A stretch of DNA of 64,000 nucleotides from Torymus aiolomorphi (Eukaryota; Arthropoda; Insecta; Hymenoptera; Torymidae), in assembly GCA_036365515.1 (NCBI GenBank), contig CM070873.1, positions 230,639,876 through 230,703,875 of the forward strand. The letters are read 5' to 3'. Positions 10,324 to 24,630 of the stretch are shown one piece after another. The translations under genes were made by a program, and so were the position numbers. How positions within the stretch are numbered: position 1 is the first letter of the stretch; each line of letters opens with the position of its first letter. The notes beneath the pieces were generated by a model. That model searched no databases. It had not been told where the DNA came from and saw only the letters and a list, made by a program, of their open reading frames with translations.

Positions 10324-10470
10324 GGGCCCTTTCTACATATGTGTGTTCTGTCTGTTCTAGGCAACTTCTCTCTATGTCTGTCTCTGTCTTACATAAACGG
10401 AACAGATCTATCTGTCTTTGTCGGGAACACACAGAACACACAGAACACACATATGTAGAAAGGCCCCAGG
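10324..10470. mobile_element. Small inverted-repeat element (about 147 bp)
   Basis: The left arm, GGGCCC then TTTCTACATATGTGTGTTCT, pairs with the right arm at 10441-10466 over about 25 bases (22 perfect). Near the centre GAACACACA is repeated. It is MITE-like, but no target duplication was established. Confidence 0.55.
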
Positions 10471-13400
10471 GGGCAAACGTATGCGCGCCAAAATATAACT
10501 CTGCGCTGCAGCTTTGCGCTATACGTGTATATACGAGCGTCCGCAAAAAAAGAAAGCCGCGCTTTGTGTGTGCATGGACGATGCACGCGACCGCGGCGTG
10601 TCTGCGCTCACCGGAGACCGTGCGTCGCTTGCTCGCTTGTGTGCATGTGTCCGAGCAAAGCCGACCTATACACACACGAGCGACGTGTTACGCTCCATAA
10701 AAAGAACGATGGCTCGAATTAGAAGCGCGAAAGTCCGTTCCGCTCGATTAGCGCGCCAATCTGTCGCGCGAATTATACTTAACCGCGGTTGTCTATCGCT
10801 TTTTTCTCTTCTCTCCTCTCGTCTTCGTAAGGAGGGGAAAAAAGGATCGGGGACGATATGATCACGGGCCAAGCTCCTGATCGACACGTCGTACGTGATA
10901 CTGGGAGCGCGCGCGCGCGATCGGAGCTCATCGATACGGAAAATCGTTAACAAAGTCAAGTGCAGATAATAATGCCGATCGATATGTAACGTCTTCTTGC
11001 GCGAAGTTGCCTTCGGCCGCGCGTGTTTACATGTAATAGATGCTTCTTGCGCCGTAAACAGGTAGTAACAGCAAATAATAAAATATGATGATTTTATCGC
11101 ACGCGAAACTTCTGGAAAACTCGGTAAACTTAATTGCGTATATTTGGTTGTTGCTGGAAATATGTTGTTAAATAAATTGTTTTAGGAAAAGTGGCGGTAT
11201 TGAAACTCGTTTATTTTCGCTGATTATTATAAGTATAAATGAATTTGAAAGTCTATTGGAAATTTAGATAAGTTTCTTATGACGATGTCGTATTTTGTAA
11301 CTACTTTCGTATTTATTTCCTGTTTATTTCAATTCGAAATTACTTAACATATTACTTATACGAGTAAAGAAATAAAATTCTCTAAATCACTCCTACATAT
11401 ATAGAACTTCATTGTTTTATGGACAAATAAAAAAACATGTGTTTATAATTAATAATTGTTATTGTATTTTATCAACTATTATTAACTATTGTTTACACTT
11501 CAAGATTGATATAAAAATCTAAAGTAAAGAGGTCTGACACATGTGTCTTTCGAATGAATGAGACATAAATTTTACTGCGATGCCTATATGACTTTTCTTC
11601 TACTTAGAAAATCGAAAATTTCCAAAGTACAAGAATAGCGCTGACTCAGAGGATCAGTGAAACTGCAAAAATTGCACACACTGTATATATAGCTACACGA
11701 GAAAACTAATTATTCTCACAGAAATTGATATGCCGCCTAAAGACATCAATTACTACGAAACTATTTAACAAATGACGATGCTGGTTACTTTTGTCACGTC
11801 GAAATAGTATTCTCGTGTCCCTGGTCACGTACGCATATACATAGACACCTCGCCTTCTTGACCCTATAACGTAGCGATGGAAAAGCCCACGATAATCTAC
11901 ATTCTCTAGCTTCCACGCAAAACAACAACACGAGAGCTGAATATTATAGGTATATATGCTCTATCTCCCGAACACACATAGCGCTCAACACTTATATATA
12001 TATATTTATCGTCTCTATACGAACAGATTTACGATTAGATGGCTAGCGTTCGGTAGTATAATTTGCTTTTACAGTCGCGTATACAATACTTGGAGCGCAA
12101 AAGCCGTTATCGTTTTAGTGAGCGATAAACGATGAATTTTCTCACTTATCGAATTGTTTTCGCAAGGCCGCGTCGAGCGCTTTACCGTGACAGATCAATT
12201 GCTATAGACGGATATGAGGTGTGTGTGTGTATATTTAGATCACATGATCATCGATCTTTATCTGGTGTTTATGTAACTAACACATGAAACGGGATCGGTG
12301 GTAATCTTTAGTACGCGTGGGCCCGAATTTAAAAAGACACAAATAATTTTTAAGTACCTTTCGAAGTACAAAATACTATCTTTAAGAGAAGAATTCGGCA
12401 TGATAAAATGCTATGTAAATATCAATAGAGTAGATAAGATAGTGAAACAACTAGATTTTCTTTGTATTTAATAGCGTAAACATGTCTAATTTGACAAAAA
12501 AAATTTACTGATTATTGTGTCCTTATGATAACATCAATTATAGTTCTTATTTGCTACGGACGTTTAATTATCAAGCAAAATAAAATTTTTTGAAAATGTT
12601 CCGGTAGAAATTTTTTCAAGCCTCACAATTAATTATAATGTATAACTTCATACAATATTTTGTAAAATGTTCTGTTTAATAGTTTCGTTAGAAAAAAAAA
12701 TGGTCAAGACATCGGGCTAATATTTAAGGATAATTCATGTAATAGATACAACCTTTTGTCCAACTATCGTTTATCAAATGTCATAATAATCAAGTTTTCT
12801 TACGTAAGAAAAAACTTGAGAATAATTTAGATAATGCATTACGAAAGACAATGTGATAATCGTATATCTAAATGTAAGCGGGCACGTATTTCGCACAAAT
12901 GGCAGCATTAATACAATTTTCCAGCTTGCAGCGTGCATTGTAACCGTTTTTAAAATTACAAAAGATTCGAGTATGAAACATCATCGAGCCATGACGCCAC
13001 AGTATCTATCGAAAGTTATTCAATCCATTTTTCTTCTCTGCAATAGACATCAACATCTGACGCAAAATTTTTGTTATTGCGATAAATAAAACCATTATCG
13101 ATCGGTTCGCCAGCTCTTCCATTATTCTTAATGGGTAAATTACGTGTGAAGGGCTACATCGACGCAGTCGAGTGGAAAAAACACGAGCAAACAAATTCGA
13201 ATTGTAATCGTAATGCAATAAAACTCGATCATCGGTAACACAATCGAATGAGCGTTCGCTCGCTGATACATGAAATATCTATCTATTTTAGAAACGCCAA
13301 CAAACAGAGGCATAAAAAATAACGAGAAACCGTTTATATCAATCGCTCGGGCCAATTTTGAAATTTGCAATCTCTCTCTCCAGTATAATCTTACATATTT

Positions 13401-13537
13401 CTTTCCTCACGCGCAAGCTCGCACCTCCAAGGAAACGAAAGCACATAATACACACACACACACTCACACACATGTACCAATCGCTTCTAGAAGATGAAAA
13501 AAATATGTTTCTCCTTTTTAGCTTGCCGCGTGTCTAT

Positions 13538-13609
<72 letters not shown>

Positions 13610-14612
13610 GGCGCGCTTTTAAATCGCGCGGCACGTACCGTACGCTTACGTACACGCATGCACGCAAAGATCTCGCTGCGTTCACGTGATATCCGGCCTT
13701 CGATTCGCTTATTTGTTCGTCGTCGTCGTCGTCGGTGCTGCGCGTTTTTCCCTCTTTCTTCTTCTCCTCTCCAGGCGGTTGTATATACACATTATTATTG
13801 TAGTTACTCACCTTCGCGCAATTTCGACGGGGGAGACTATAACGGCTCTCCCAGTCTCTATCGTTCATAGCGTCATCGCGCGATTTTTTGCGATTTCGCT
13901 GCGATATATAACGACCGCGCGCACGCGCTTTTTCTCTGCGCTCGGAATAGCCGCGAGCTGTGTGTGTGTGTGGGTTTTGCGACTTTTTTCCACTCTCTTA
14001 TTTTAGAAGCTTGTTTTAGCATGCGCAAGGATTCGCTCTAATCACATAGCTCGGCAGAGGATGAAAGACGGGATCTTTGTAAATCGGAGTTGTTGGTGTC
14101 AAAAAGAGCGGATTAATCGTGAGAAGTATAGTCAAGAAAAGCTTTTTTTTTTTGCTTTATACGCTGCTCCTTGACACGAGAATTGTATTTTTAGAATAGA
14201 GCCCAGAGGGATCGGGATGATTGCTGCTGTGCTTGAAAGGAGCAACATTTTTCTCTTATATTTTTCATTTCTCTGTTATTTTTCAGATTTTCCGTTCAAT
14301 GAAATAGAAAATAGTTGTTGCGTTCAATCATACAATTTTACATAATACTCAGTCCTTTAAAACTTGTTTTCTAACATTGTAATACCGCCAAATCACTTCC
14401 TACGAGAAAATAAAATATTGCCGCTCGTTAGCACAACTTTTATGAAGTATAATTGACGATAGTAAAAATACATACTTTTTCATCAGCGTTTCATTAAAGT
14501 TGCGCGGAACAACTCGGCAAATAACGAGATTACAGAGAAACTTCTAAACTCATATTATCGGAGCATAAAATAATATATTTATTTTTCATAATAAAATTCA
14601 AGTTCATCCTTG
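10471..14612. other. Non-coding stretch; no gene recognised
   Basis: The left part (to about 11000) is CpG-rich and the rest AT-rich, with a CpG-rich patch at 13600-13990. Open frames here are short, unconserved, or driven by microsatellites (AC run 13449-13475, GA run 13542-13608). No tRNA or transposon ends were seen. It could be intergenic or part of a long non-coding or 5' untranslated region. Confidence 0.5.
13542..13608. repeat. (GA)n microsatellite
   Basis: A pure GA run of about 67 bases. It produces an artificial Arg-Glu repeat on one strand and a Leu-Ser repeat on the other. Confidence 0.97.
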
Positions 14613-14973
14613 AAAAAACTACTGCCAGTTCATTGGCACGTAGCTTCCTCAAACTTAATTTACTGATTCCTTTAATTAATTTTTAATTTCAATATTTAAA
14701 ATTTAATACTTTATTTTGTACGGTGAGACTATGTTAAATGGTTTGTGACTTTTTATTTTTATTCTTTCTATTTTTTATCACTAAAAAGCAATTATTATTA
14801 TACAATTTTATATTTTACAAACAAAATTCATTGCCCACAAAAAACACAAAAAAAAATTATCATCACGACAAAATCAACAATTATCCGACATATATCACCT
14901 TGAAACATCTTTTTGAACATTTTTTGTTGCGAAAATTTTTTTCACCGCTATAAAGCTTCCTCTATGAGGAAGC
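14613..14973 (+). mobile_element. Short Helitron-like element, 361 bp
   Basis: It starts with an A-run then ACTACTGCCAGTTCATTGGC and CTTCCTCAAACTTAATTT, and ends with the hairpin GCTTCCTCTATGAGGAAGC (14955-14973). These ends match those of 58558-60662 and, in reverse, 7686-9433. The interior is AT-rich without coding capacity, so this is a deletion derivative of the same family. Confidence 0.7.
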
Positions 14974-17900
14974 AAAAAGTATCTATATAGACCCACATTA
15001 ATATTTAAGAAACCTCTTCCAGTTTTGCGCAATAAAGAAAACCGCTCTCGTTTCACGGGCGCTCATTGTACTTTTAGTCCTCTCCAAGTCTGCACGGATA
15101 CACCTTATTACATAATAGCCGAAACAATAACCCCCGCGGCAACATTTTCGACCTCCGCTGCGCAGTTAGGGGAAAAGAGATAATCCGCGCGGCAACGCGC
15201 GTCAGGTACACAGTCCCCTCCTGAAATTCCGCGATACGCGCGGTAACCATGTGGCCCCCCATCGACGAAAACATCGGCGCACAGACGTGACCTAATTGCG
15301 CTCGAGCGTCATCGTATACTATTCCGGCTGTGTAGCGATTGTGATAGTCGGCGAATCGCATACCGCCGTTTTTCATCTTTTTTTTTTCTTATATACTTGC
15401 CTTATAGACATGTCATTTTTTGGCGTGCGCGCGCACGTGCGTCACACGCGCGTTTCGGATGATAGCGGACGCGTATAATATGTATGAACGTGAGGTGCGA
15501 CAATGCTCTTTGTTCCGCTCTTCGCGGGAGACAACGGCGGCGTACGCGGTTGGTGTGTGTAATAAGCTGAGCAGGTGCTGGCGGAAACTGAATTTGTTGA
15601 GTGTGTTTTGGATGATTTTTTGGGTATATAAATATATACTTGGATTTATGATGGGAGCGCCACGTTTTTATTTAGGGTTAATAGTGAAACTTTTTTTAAA
15701 AATTCGTTTTGAAAAAATAAGCTATGTATGTACATGGTATAATAAGGTGAAAAGTTTTCCATTCACGACATTCGCATGTGATTGGTCTATTAGATCATTC
15801 TCAATCGTCTCACCTGGTACAAGATCATTATCTACTGAATGCCATTGTATATATGCTGTTCTATTTAAATCATGCACATATTTAGAATTGTTGATTTCAA
15901 TTGTTATGTTAAATATTATTTAATATAAAACTTGATGTCAGTGTCACTGTGAGTCTAAAGAATAATATTTATTTACATGTTGTTGGGAAAAATTAGAAGT
16001 AAGAATGGATCGGTTTTTTAATACAAAAATTGTATACCAAATAATTTGATGTTAAGGCACTTGAATTGAGTGACGTATTGACACACTAGGTAGTTTAATT
16101 AACCCTTGACCGAAATGTCAATAGCATAATGAAGCTTTTTCTAAATTTGAAAAAAAAACTCAATCATAATGTTAGCTCAATAGTTAATTTGCAATCTTGA
16201 ATAATTTTTTACCTGACGATGTGTTGAGTACTCTAATTAATACAAAACGAGTAGCCGACATTGAAAAAATGTTTTATAAGTGTCCCACGTATAATCATGA
16301 AATTCACATCACGAACCGCTTGTTAATTATAAAATGTCATGTACTTGACAAACAGAAATTTTTTAAAAACAGTTTGTCGATAAAATTGTACATGTGCCCA
16401 ATAAAATACACGATAAATTTTTTACTTTTTCAAGCCATCCGCATGTGATCCATAACTATTCTCCTTCGAAAAGGAAACTTTTGACGGAAAAAGTGAAAAG
16501 AGCATAACAGATATATCTGTAAGACCTGCTTTGCACATTATCAAATCCTCCAATCACTCTGTTACCAATTCAAATACCCTCGACAGTCGAAAGGACGCAG
16601 CGCGCACAAAACCGCGAAAGCTCGCACTTGCCGCATAGCTGAGTGCAATAGGTATCTAGATGCACGCGCACGGTATATCGCTGCGCGAACCTTGAGCGGC
16701 AACGATTTCCAACTAAAAAGCCCTACACCGTTCGCGCGCACAAGGTTACAAAATAACAAGCTCGGGCGCGCAAATAAGCCCCCGGAATGGATTCTCGCGA
16801 ATGGTCGATTTTTCAGCTCGCCGATACGATTTTCTCACTTTTTAAAAAGAAATTCCCAGTAACTCAGTCTCTATATATAACTTCATCATCATACAACAAA
16901 GCTATTACGAAGCCAGTCGCGGAAGACAAATAGAACCTTTGCGCGCACCGCGCCTCGCCACCACTAATATACCCGTCCAATTATACTCGGAAAAACTTTC
17001 CCATCCAGTCGCGCGGTTTTCAACTCTAGAAAAACGATCATTAGGTACCTCAGAGGGGGTGGCTTTGCAGGTATCACGATATCGCCCGGTGCTTTCGCGA
17101 TAATTAAGCGGCGGAGAGGAGCGGCATCACGAGGCCTTGGACCCGCGCACCGCGGATACACGCCGTCCTTGCGCCGATGCGGGGAATCGATGTCGCGCGC
17201 GGTACGTGGTGTGGATCGTGGGCGACGGAATGGGACACAAAGGGGTGGCGTAGGGCGCAGGCGCGCGTTTGTTTACATCGCCGCGCAGGTAGAGGGGAAC
17301 GTAATATTATGTTTTTTGCGTCCCCCGAGGATTTAATCGTAGATCGGGGGTTGAATTTGTTGGGTGGGCGGATAGATGTCTTTCAAGTTTTACGAGCTTT
17401 TGGCGTATATATATATTGGGTTGACGTGATCTTTTGTGGAGGTTCGTCGGTTCGAATGACGTTTGTCCATTAGACGGATTGAAATCTGTTTGCCTTTGGG
17501 GGGAATTAATTTATTGAATGGAAATCTTTTCTATTAGCCGTCCACGCACCACCTGCTATTCAATTAGTTTGATGTATAATAAAACATTGAATAGACCGGC
17601 AAGTAAAGCGTCATTTTAATTATGTTATTGAATGCAAAGATTAAAATTTAAATGGGAATATAACTCAAATAACAAGTTTTACTATATGTTTGTATATATC
17701 TACTGGTGTACGTTGTAATATCTTGTATAGTATAATTGTATATTGGCTTTCTGTTTGACTTTCATTCTTAAGGAAGAAATTCATTATCCTTTTTTTTTAA
17801 ATTAAGAACAAGTCATTAACATTTCGGTAGAACAAGTTTTAATGTCGTTCTCATTCAAATTATGGAAGATTTAATGCAGCAGTTAACTACTTGACGTCAT

Positions 17901-20150
17901 ACTAACCTGGGAAGCCTTGACTTCTAAATTTCGAGCAACTAATATATACATTTATATATCCGTGACATTGAATTGAATTAAAAAACAAGGCAACTGTGTT
18001 TAAATTTAGGGATTCGCCAATTTCTACGCACGTATTTTTTATGTAACTTGAAATTCTGGTTTTCGAATCAGCCAAACGTCAAAGATTGATCTTGCAAAAA
18101 AAGAATAATCTCATGTTCCAGCGCTCGCTCGCCTATCGCATCAATTCTTATTCATCGTATATTGACGCGACCGCCAGACGAAATGATAGATGTCCATGTG
18201 ACACATCAGACTACACGCTGCACGAGCGATGGACAAATTGACATTCAAATTTAACTCGCTTATAGGTATGACGATGTATATGGTACACATACATGTAGAA
18301 CGCTAGCAAAATTTAAAGGCTGATTCATGGTCTTCGCATAGAATAGATCAGTCTTGTACACCCCTACGTGTATATATGTACATAGATTCAATTCTACATA
18401 TTTATTATTATAAAATATATAGAACATACTAAAAAATGCGTACGTTAGAAACGGCCAGTGAGAAAACTGTGTATTTATGGTATTATAGGCTCACAATTAT
18501 GATTATAATATTTTGTGAACAATTCATGGGAGTAACATACATTGTACTTTAAAAATTAAAACCAACATTAATTTAAAAATGTTTTCTTTTATCTGCCGAC
18601 TACTTTTATAAACGCCTCTTATTCCCGGAATCCATAAAATTCATCCACTTTATTAATACAACTGAAAAAAGGTCGTAAAAGCAATAGTTACATAGACCAG
18701 CCGAGTATAACAAAATTAACACTCTATATAGACGCCGCGTTCTATAACACCGCAATATCTTTATCTATCTCTCCAATTCTATGCACTATAAACTAAACGA
18801 ACGAGGCCTCTATAAATAAACCTCACGTACAGCCAATCGCTCTATACCGATCGCGAATCAAACTTGACGTGCTCCTCCGCCTCTATATACGGCGAAGTTC
18901 TCTCCGCGCGCGATATATGGTCGTATATACTTATACTATACGACGTCGGCGAAGCAAGCGCGTCGCGATAGTTGACCTCTGGCCGCATCACGCACTACAC
19001 GCGATTGCCCAATCGGGAAAAAATTGCATGCAGCGCGTCTTTCCCGTCGCCGGTTGCAAGGAAGACCATACGCGTGTGCACAGAGAGGAAAGAAAGAGAG
19101 AGAGAGAGAGACAGGACACAGACGTGGTCTATCGATCGCCGGGTGTCTCGCGCGCGCGCTTGATAGCTCCTCCCGTGTGTATATGTGTGTGTGTACGCGC
19201 GAGCCTCCGATTGTGACGTACGTACGCGTATAATACTACGCGCCGTGAAATTACGGCCAATTGATGCGGTGACATGGCCGTGTGTCGTCGAATCGTCGCG
19301 TGGAAAATAACTCTTTAACGGCGTGAGAGTTATTCTGCTAAGAGATGGATACGATAAGGTAACTTGTCAGTAATTGTAGAGACACCCGCGAGCGTCTGAG
19401 ATTACCTTGGATAAGAAGGTACGCGCGGGGCTCGGAACGTGTGGGGTTGTAATGGATTTTCAGTTACGTAAACAACTGGGAGCTATGGGCTTACGGCAGA
19501 TAACTGGGCGTTATTTTTGGCAGACCATTCATAAGGAGATTACATTAGTTATAAACTATTTGTATACCTATTATATGTATATGGAGTGTGGGTCATGAAC
19601 TTCAGTGGCAATTTTGCCGTTTAATAAAATTTTTATTATGAAATAAAAAAAACTATGTAATACAGTATTTATTAGAATTTTATTTTTACCTTAGCATCAT
19701 ATAAATATTTTAAATATTTTAAAAGTTAAAAAGTGATAGATATATAATTATATAAGCTTGTGTGTTAATTAATTAATTAACAAAAAATTATATTTCTACC
19801 AAGAATTTCTTAAAATGAAAAGCACATTCTATCCCTGTATCCTATAATACCAAAAACTAAGAATTAACAAATTGTTAAACGTCGAACAAACAACAAAAAA
19901 AGTCTCATCTAAAACTTAGAACTGACATCAGTTTTATTATCTACCGAGCAATTAATCACCCATTTCCAAGCGTTTCCGCCGGACCGCACAAAGAACATTT
20001 ATAACAACAACGCGGCAATAAACCAGCGCATCATCGACGAAGGAAATCGAGTGACATTGGAAATCCGCGAGAACGACCTCCAGGGTCAAAAAGGACGACT
20101 AACCCTTATAACATATACGCGTGCGTGTGCGTACAGGGGGGCGACGTCTC
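14974..20150. other. Non-coding stretch; no gene recognised
   Basis: Alternating CpG-rich (15050-15560, 16560-17460, 18840-19440) and AT-rich sequence. The longest open frame (15420-15923, 167 codons) has no recognisable domain and lies across a sharp composition change. A short GA run is at 19094-19111. No tRNA, no inverted-repeat element and no splice-linked exon series could be supported. Confidence 0.5.
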
Positions 20151-20935
20151 GCTCGCCGCAGTAGCCCGCGCCTCGTCCCCCGCAGGCCAAAAAAAGCTCT
20201 CTCTCTCTCTCCCCGCAGTATAAAAGCCTATACATGACAGACTCACCTGGGACAATGGGGGGTATGGAGAAGCGCGCTTCTGTCGTTAGCTCCGTACTTC
20301 TTCCACCTGTATAATACAGCCTCGACGAATCTTCCGTCTATGGACAAAGAAGCGAGCACGGGAGCAACAGCCCTTCGGACGGACGAATATAGTACGAGGT
20401 GAGAGCGGTGGTAGGTGAGCTGCTTCTGCGGGGACGTCCGCGCGCTTCTGGCTTATAGTGTACACTATTGTACTGCTCTCTACTACCCGAAGGACGAGCG
20501 CGACGGTGGCGGTGGTAGTGCAGTGGCGGGGTCCATTCGGCGGCTTCAAAGGCGGCCGTTCGTGTCTGCGTGTATATAGTTGTAGGAGGGGGGTATACGT
20601 ACGTATTACACCTATATCTAGCTCTGCGCGCGCGCAGCACAGCCGAAAGGTTCTATCATCGTCCCTCTTTTTCGCGTGGGGCGGCAGAGCGCTCTGTCTC
20701 TATGTGTATAACCCTGGACGAATGGAGAGGGAGAGGCGGCATCAGGGAGGAGTGTGTGAGTGCGCGCTCGCGGAAAAGGCATCGATCGGGCCGAACGCCC
20801 CCGACAGAGGTCCATGCCCCCGACGACGACGGGAGAGCCCTCGACTTCTTCTCGGCGCGCTCATGCTACAGCAGGAGGAAGAGAGGAGGGTACTCGGTCG
20901 CAGACTCTTTGTTTCGGAGGAAGGGTGAAATTTAA
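20151..20935. promoter_or_regulatory. CpG-rich low-complexity region with a TATA box, candidate promoter
   Basis: A TATAAAAG box at 20219-20226 follows a CT run and is followed by a CpG-rich stretch of about 700 bases. A transcription start on the + strand would fall near 20250. Several open frames cross the CpG-rich part on both strands but are compositionally driven and overlap one another, so I do not call a protein. A first non-coding exon is equally possible. The gene it would serve is not identified. Confidence 0.3.
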
Positions 20936-22187
20936 CCCCCTTTTTTTAGCTGAGGAGAGGCGCTGAGCTTTTTTTTTAAGTATGGTTGAAGGGAGGGTCT
21001 GCGGGTAGTAGGGTTTCGCGGTAAGGATTAGGTGGGAAGGCTGGTGAGTAGTGTGTGCAATGTGTATTCATGGCACAATTGCGCTTGAGGGTATTCGCGC
21101 GGATTTTCGAATAGCTGCGCGTATTCGAATTACCGCGCTCTAGTGGTTTTCGAAAAACTTTTTGAAGACAGAGAGTTGCTGTATCGGCATAAAAATGATC
21201 GCTCTCGTGTTTATCGAGGATTGGTAAGGAGAAAATATATGAATTATCGTGTGCTGATAAATGCTAAGGAAATCCACTTTACCGAGTATCGGTCAATCGC
21301 GTCTGTTATAACACGCGCTCCGCGCACTCTCGAAATTTATTCGAAATGACGTGATCGAAGTCAGTTCTCAAGCTGAAATCAAGCGCATAACACTGTAATT
21401 GAAAATCGGAAATGAACTTTCCAGCACTTTCCAATAATCAATAATCAGCTGATCATTCGCTGCCAGCTCACTCTTATACATATAGGTACGTTTTTGTTTT
21501 CTAATCAGGAAATGAACGATTCATGAGCGGCGCGCAGAAATTATGCATTCGCGGGGCAGCTGCATGCGTGCGCCGTATGCATATTGTCATATACACGGGC
21601 CTCTAATACTTGAAAATCACGCGAGTACTTACGCTTACGTGTGTATCGTCAATTCCACGTTTCGCATGCAAATACGAAAGATCGATCGGAGTTTTGATTG
21701 GGCTTAAATGCGTCTCGAGGATACATTGATGATAGTGAATCCCCGGAGGAAAACAAAAGCGCGTGTCCGTAATTGTAATGTTATACATGGAAAGGAAAAC
21801 TTGGTCTTCAGGAAGACTGTAAATAACCATATTTTTATGAAGGATTGTTTTTCGCGGTAACGGCGGGGAAACACGAAACGCTAAGTAGTAAAGGTGGCAA
21901 TTGCTCAGACTGGCAAATTAAAATGGGCAGAAATCGATGTCAATTACTGTAATTTAATAAGAACCCCTTAATTGAAATCATAATGTATTCATATTGTAGT
22001 GTTCTTTTTATAGATATACATTGTAGTGCTTGTTTACTTAAAAATAATATATTATGTACTTTTAAGCAATTGTAAATTGAATTATAGTAATTATAGGAGT
22101 ATAGATATGTTTGTACGTTCACACTGAAAAAGCAATATCTCACTTATTTACAACTGGTTTATTTATAAAAGTATATAGAAAAATAGG
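20936..22187. other. Non-coding stretch; nothing recognised
   Basis: CpG-containing to about 21600, then AT-rich. Open frames are short and unconserved. No repeats with defined ends were seen. Confidence 0.5.
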
Positions 22188-22337
22188 CATGGTGTGGTTT
22201 GTGCACATAAGAATTATGCACATATTTATTGTGCACACTTTAGCATTGGAGTATACACATAGATATAGATATACACCAATGCTAAAGTGTGCACAATAAA
22301 TATGTGCATAATTCTTATGTGCACAAACCACACCATG
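22188..22337. repeat. Near-perfect 150-bp palindrome (hairpin)
   Basis: The left arm 22188-22255 begins CATGGTGTGGTTTGTGCAC and is the reverse complement of 22270-22337 over 68 bases with one mismatch. The loop is about 14 bases (ATAGATATAG core). Arms this identical with so short a loop imply a recent origin or gene-conversion-like correction. It could be a very short foldback transposon or a template for a long double-stranded RNA hairpin. The flanks show no obvious target duplication. Confidence 0.92.
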
Positions 22338-24630
22338 ACGAAAAATACACTTAACTATGCTTTCTCTGCATCATTTTTGAACAATTACTTGATCGAATCC
22401 ATTGATCGAATAAAATTGAATGCCTTGACAAAATTCAAATTTTTTTTTACGTAAAAGTGCAATTTTTGCTGGGAAAACCTTAACTATATATATTAGTATT
22501 CAGTTGCTAATATCTTCGTTTTGTTGAAAAAAGAAATATTTAAATATGAAAAATGTATTGAAATTTAAATTCAAAGAACCACACTTAAATCTGTTCCTCA
22601 AAAGTTACAGATATAATTTATACAAAATAAATCTTAAAATAAGAATCTATAAGTATATAATATCTCGTGCTCTCATTGGTTCAATAAAGTTGCTTCAAGG
22701 TAAACACTGTGCAGTTGTTTAAAAATTATCTATGCAAAATATAATAATAGTATTTGATAGTAATATTAGACGAAGGTCAAGTCTAAAAAGACTTTTTATA
22801 ATATAAATCAATTGATACACATTAAGACGCCTTTTTACGAATATCTATTTTATACATCTAAATTTAAACTTATATAATTAATTTTATACGATTAATTTTA
22901 TTACTCATAATTATGATACAGGAAATAAATGATTAGACAAACGAAGATATTATTTACCTCTTTGCATTACTTACTCGATTAATGCATTGATAGCTCTAAA
23001 ACGAAGATATTAAATAATTGTTTAAAGGCATTAGGAATAAAACCCATTTCCTTATCATAACTGCAGTTTGAAGCATAAAATATCCTAATAAACAATGCAA
23101 TTGTACTCGGTGAAATAATCAAACGATATGTGCTTTATCTGAATTAGAAATGGCGATTATATGTCTCGATACTGCTATTTTTCCAAACAAATATATTTCT
23201 AAGTATACTTATATACTTAATTAAGTCTTCTTACGCCACGTAAATAATAATGATAAGCTTCCGATCGTATTGAGTAATGATGACTTCGGCAAAACTACGG
23301 AAACACTACTACTTGACGCAGAGAATAGTATTATATATTGTAATCGTGAGTGTACTATTAGATGAATTTATGAAAGGATCGAGCTAAAATATTCCCAAGA
23401 AGCAAACTGCCTCAAAGTGTAAACAACCTTCACTCGTTTATGACAAAAGCGAGCGCATGCATGTTTTTCTCGGCCTCTCCGCGTGCGAAGAGCAATTGTA
23501 ACTTTCACTATCCTCGATACGTTTATACGCATACCCATATACAGCGCAAACACGCAAGTGCAGCATACTCTTATAATTACGCCCGTCTTACAACTTATAC
23601 ATTAAACAGCTGTCTTTTTTACCATGCTCGAAAAAAAAGATAGAAACAAAAATAAACTCGAGTTATATAATTCAATAGTGCGTGTGAGTTACATAATTAC
23701 ACATCGGCGAATCTCAGCTGCTGCGGCGCCCACGGATTCCCAATAAAAATCCTACTTCACAATCATGCTTAACGAGAGAAAAAAATGCAAAAATCAACGC
23801 CGCAGCCTCTATGCCATCGCACAATAGAGACAGATGGGCTGTGCAGCAATGATGATGATCGGACCACGTGAGCGGCGCACATGCGAAAGGCACAAGCCAA
23901 TGCTGCACCAGATCTTTTTTCCTGTATATTTTCCATTGAAAGCCATTTAAGAGTCGCTGTGTGAATACACATCTGCCGCGCGGCACTGTGATGATGAGCT
24001 TGCGGAAAATAATACAATGCGCGCGCGTACGTACGTACGTGTCGTGGCTGCTGCCGCCGTTGGGCGCCCCACTCGGTGGCAGCGGCCGCTTTTAGTGCGG
24101 TCCGCGAGTCCGTCTTATAGTACTTTAGGAAACGTCAGCCAGTCCGTCGCACGACTCTCACGTGGAGAACGCGTAGAGTTGGTACCTCGTCTCCTCTCGT
24201 TCGGATTTGACATCTCGAAGCTCCTTTTTTGTTCTCTCTCTCTCGTTGCAATCTCAACGGATTTGTACTTCGCGGTCTAGTCAAGTCCCGCATACTTTTT
24301 ATATAAGTTTTATTTATACGCCTGTTTTTTTCTGAAATTTCGCTTAAATTATTTAATCCTGTCTTCGTAAGTGGAGCTGGGAGTTTTTTTTCCGGAGCGA
24401 TGGCACATGTTTATTCTCGAATCACAAGTTGCCCGGTGAGTATATTTTAAAAATATTGAGGTTTGATGGAGCGTAAATGTTGGGATGGAACTCGGTGCCG
24501 TCGGTTTTCTCCAGTTACCGTCGTCGCGTTACGTACAAGTGGCCGGTGTTCTGAATAATTGAATAGGATGAATGACGTTTGGGAAATCGAAACATGTTCC
24601 GCATAAATTTTAATAATATTTGGATCGAGT

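Noticed and set aside
15420..15923. 167-codon open frame on the + strand
   Set aside because: No domain, no splice context, no proper start supported, and composition changes sharply halfway through.
17440..17470. GGTTCGAATG as a tRNA T-arm
   Set aside because: No matching acceptor or anticodon stems could be found around it.
22188..22337. MicroRNA precursor
   Set aside because: The arms are too long and too perfectly paired for a typical precursor; a foldback or siRNA hairpin is likelier.
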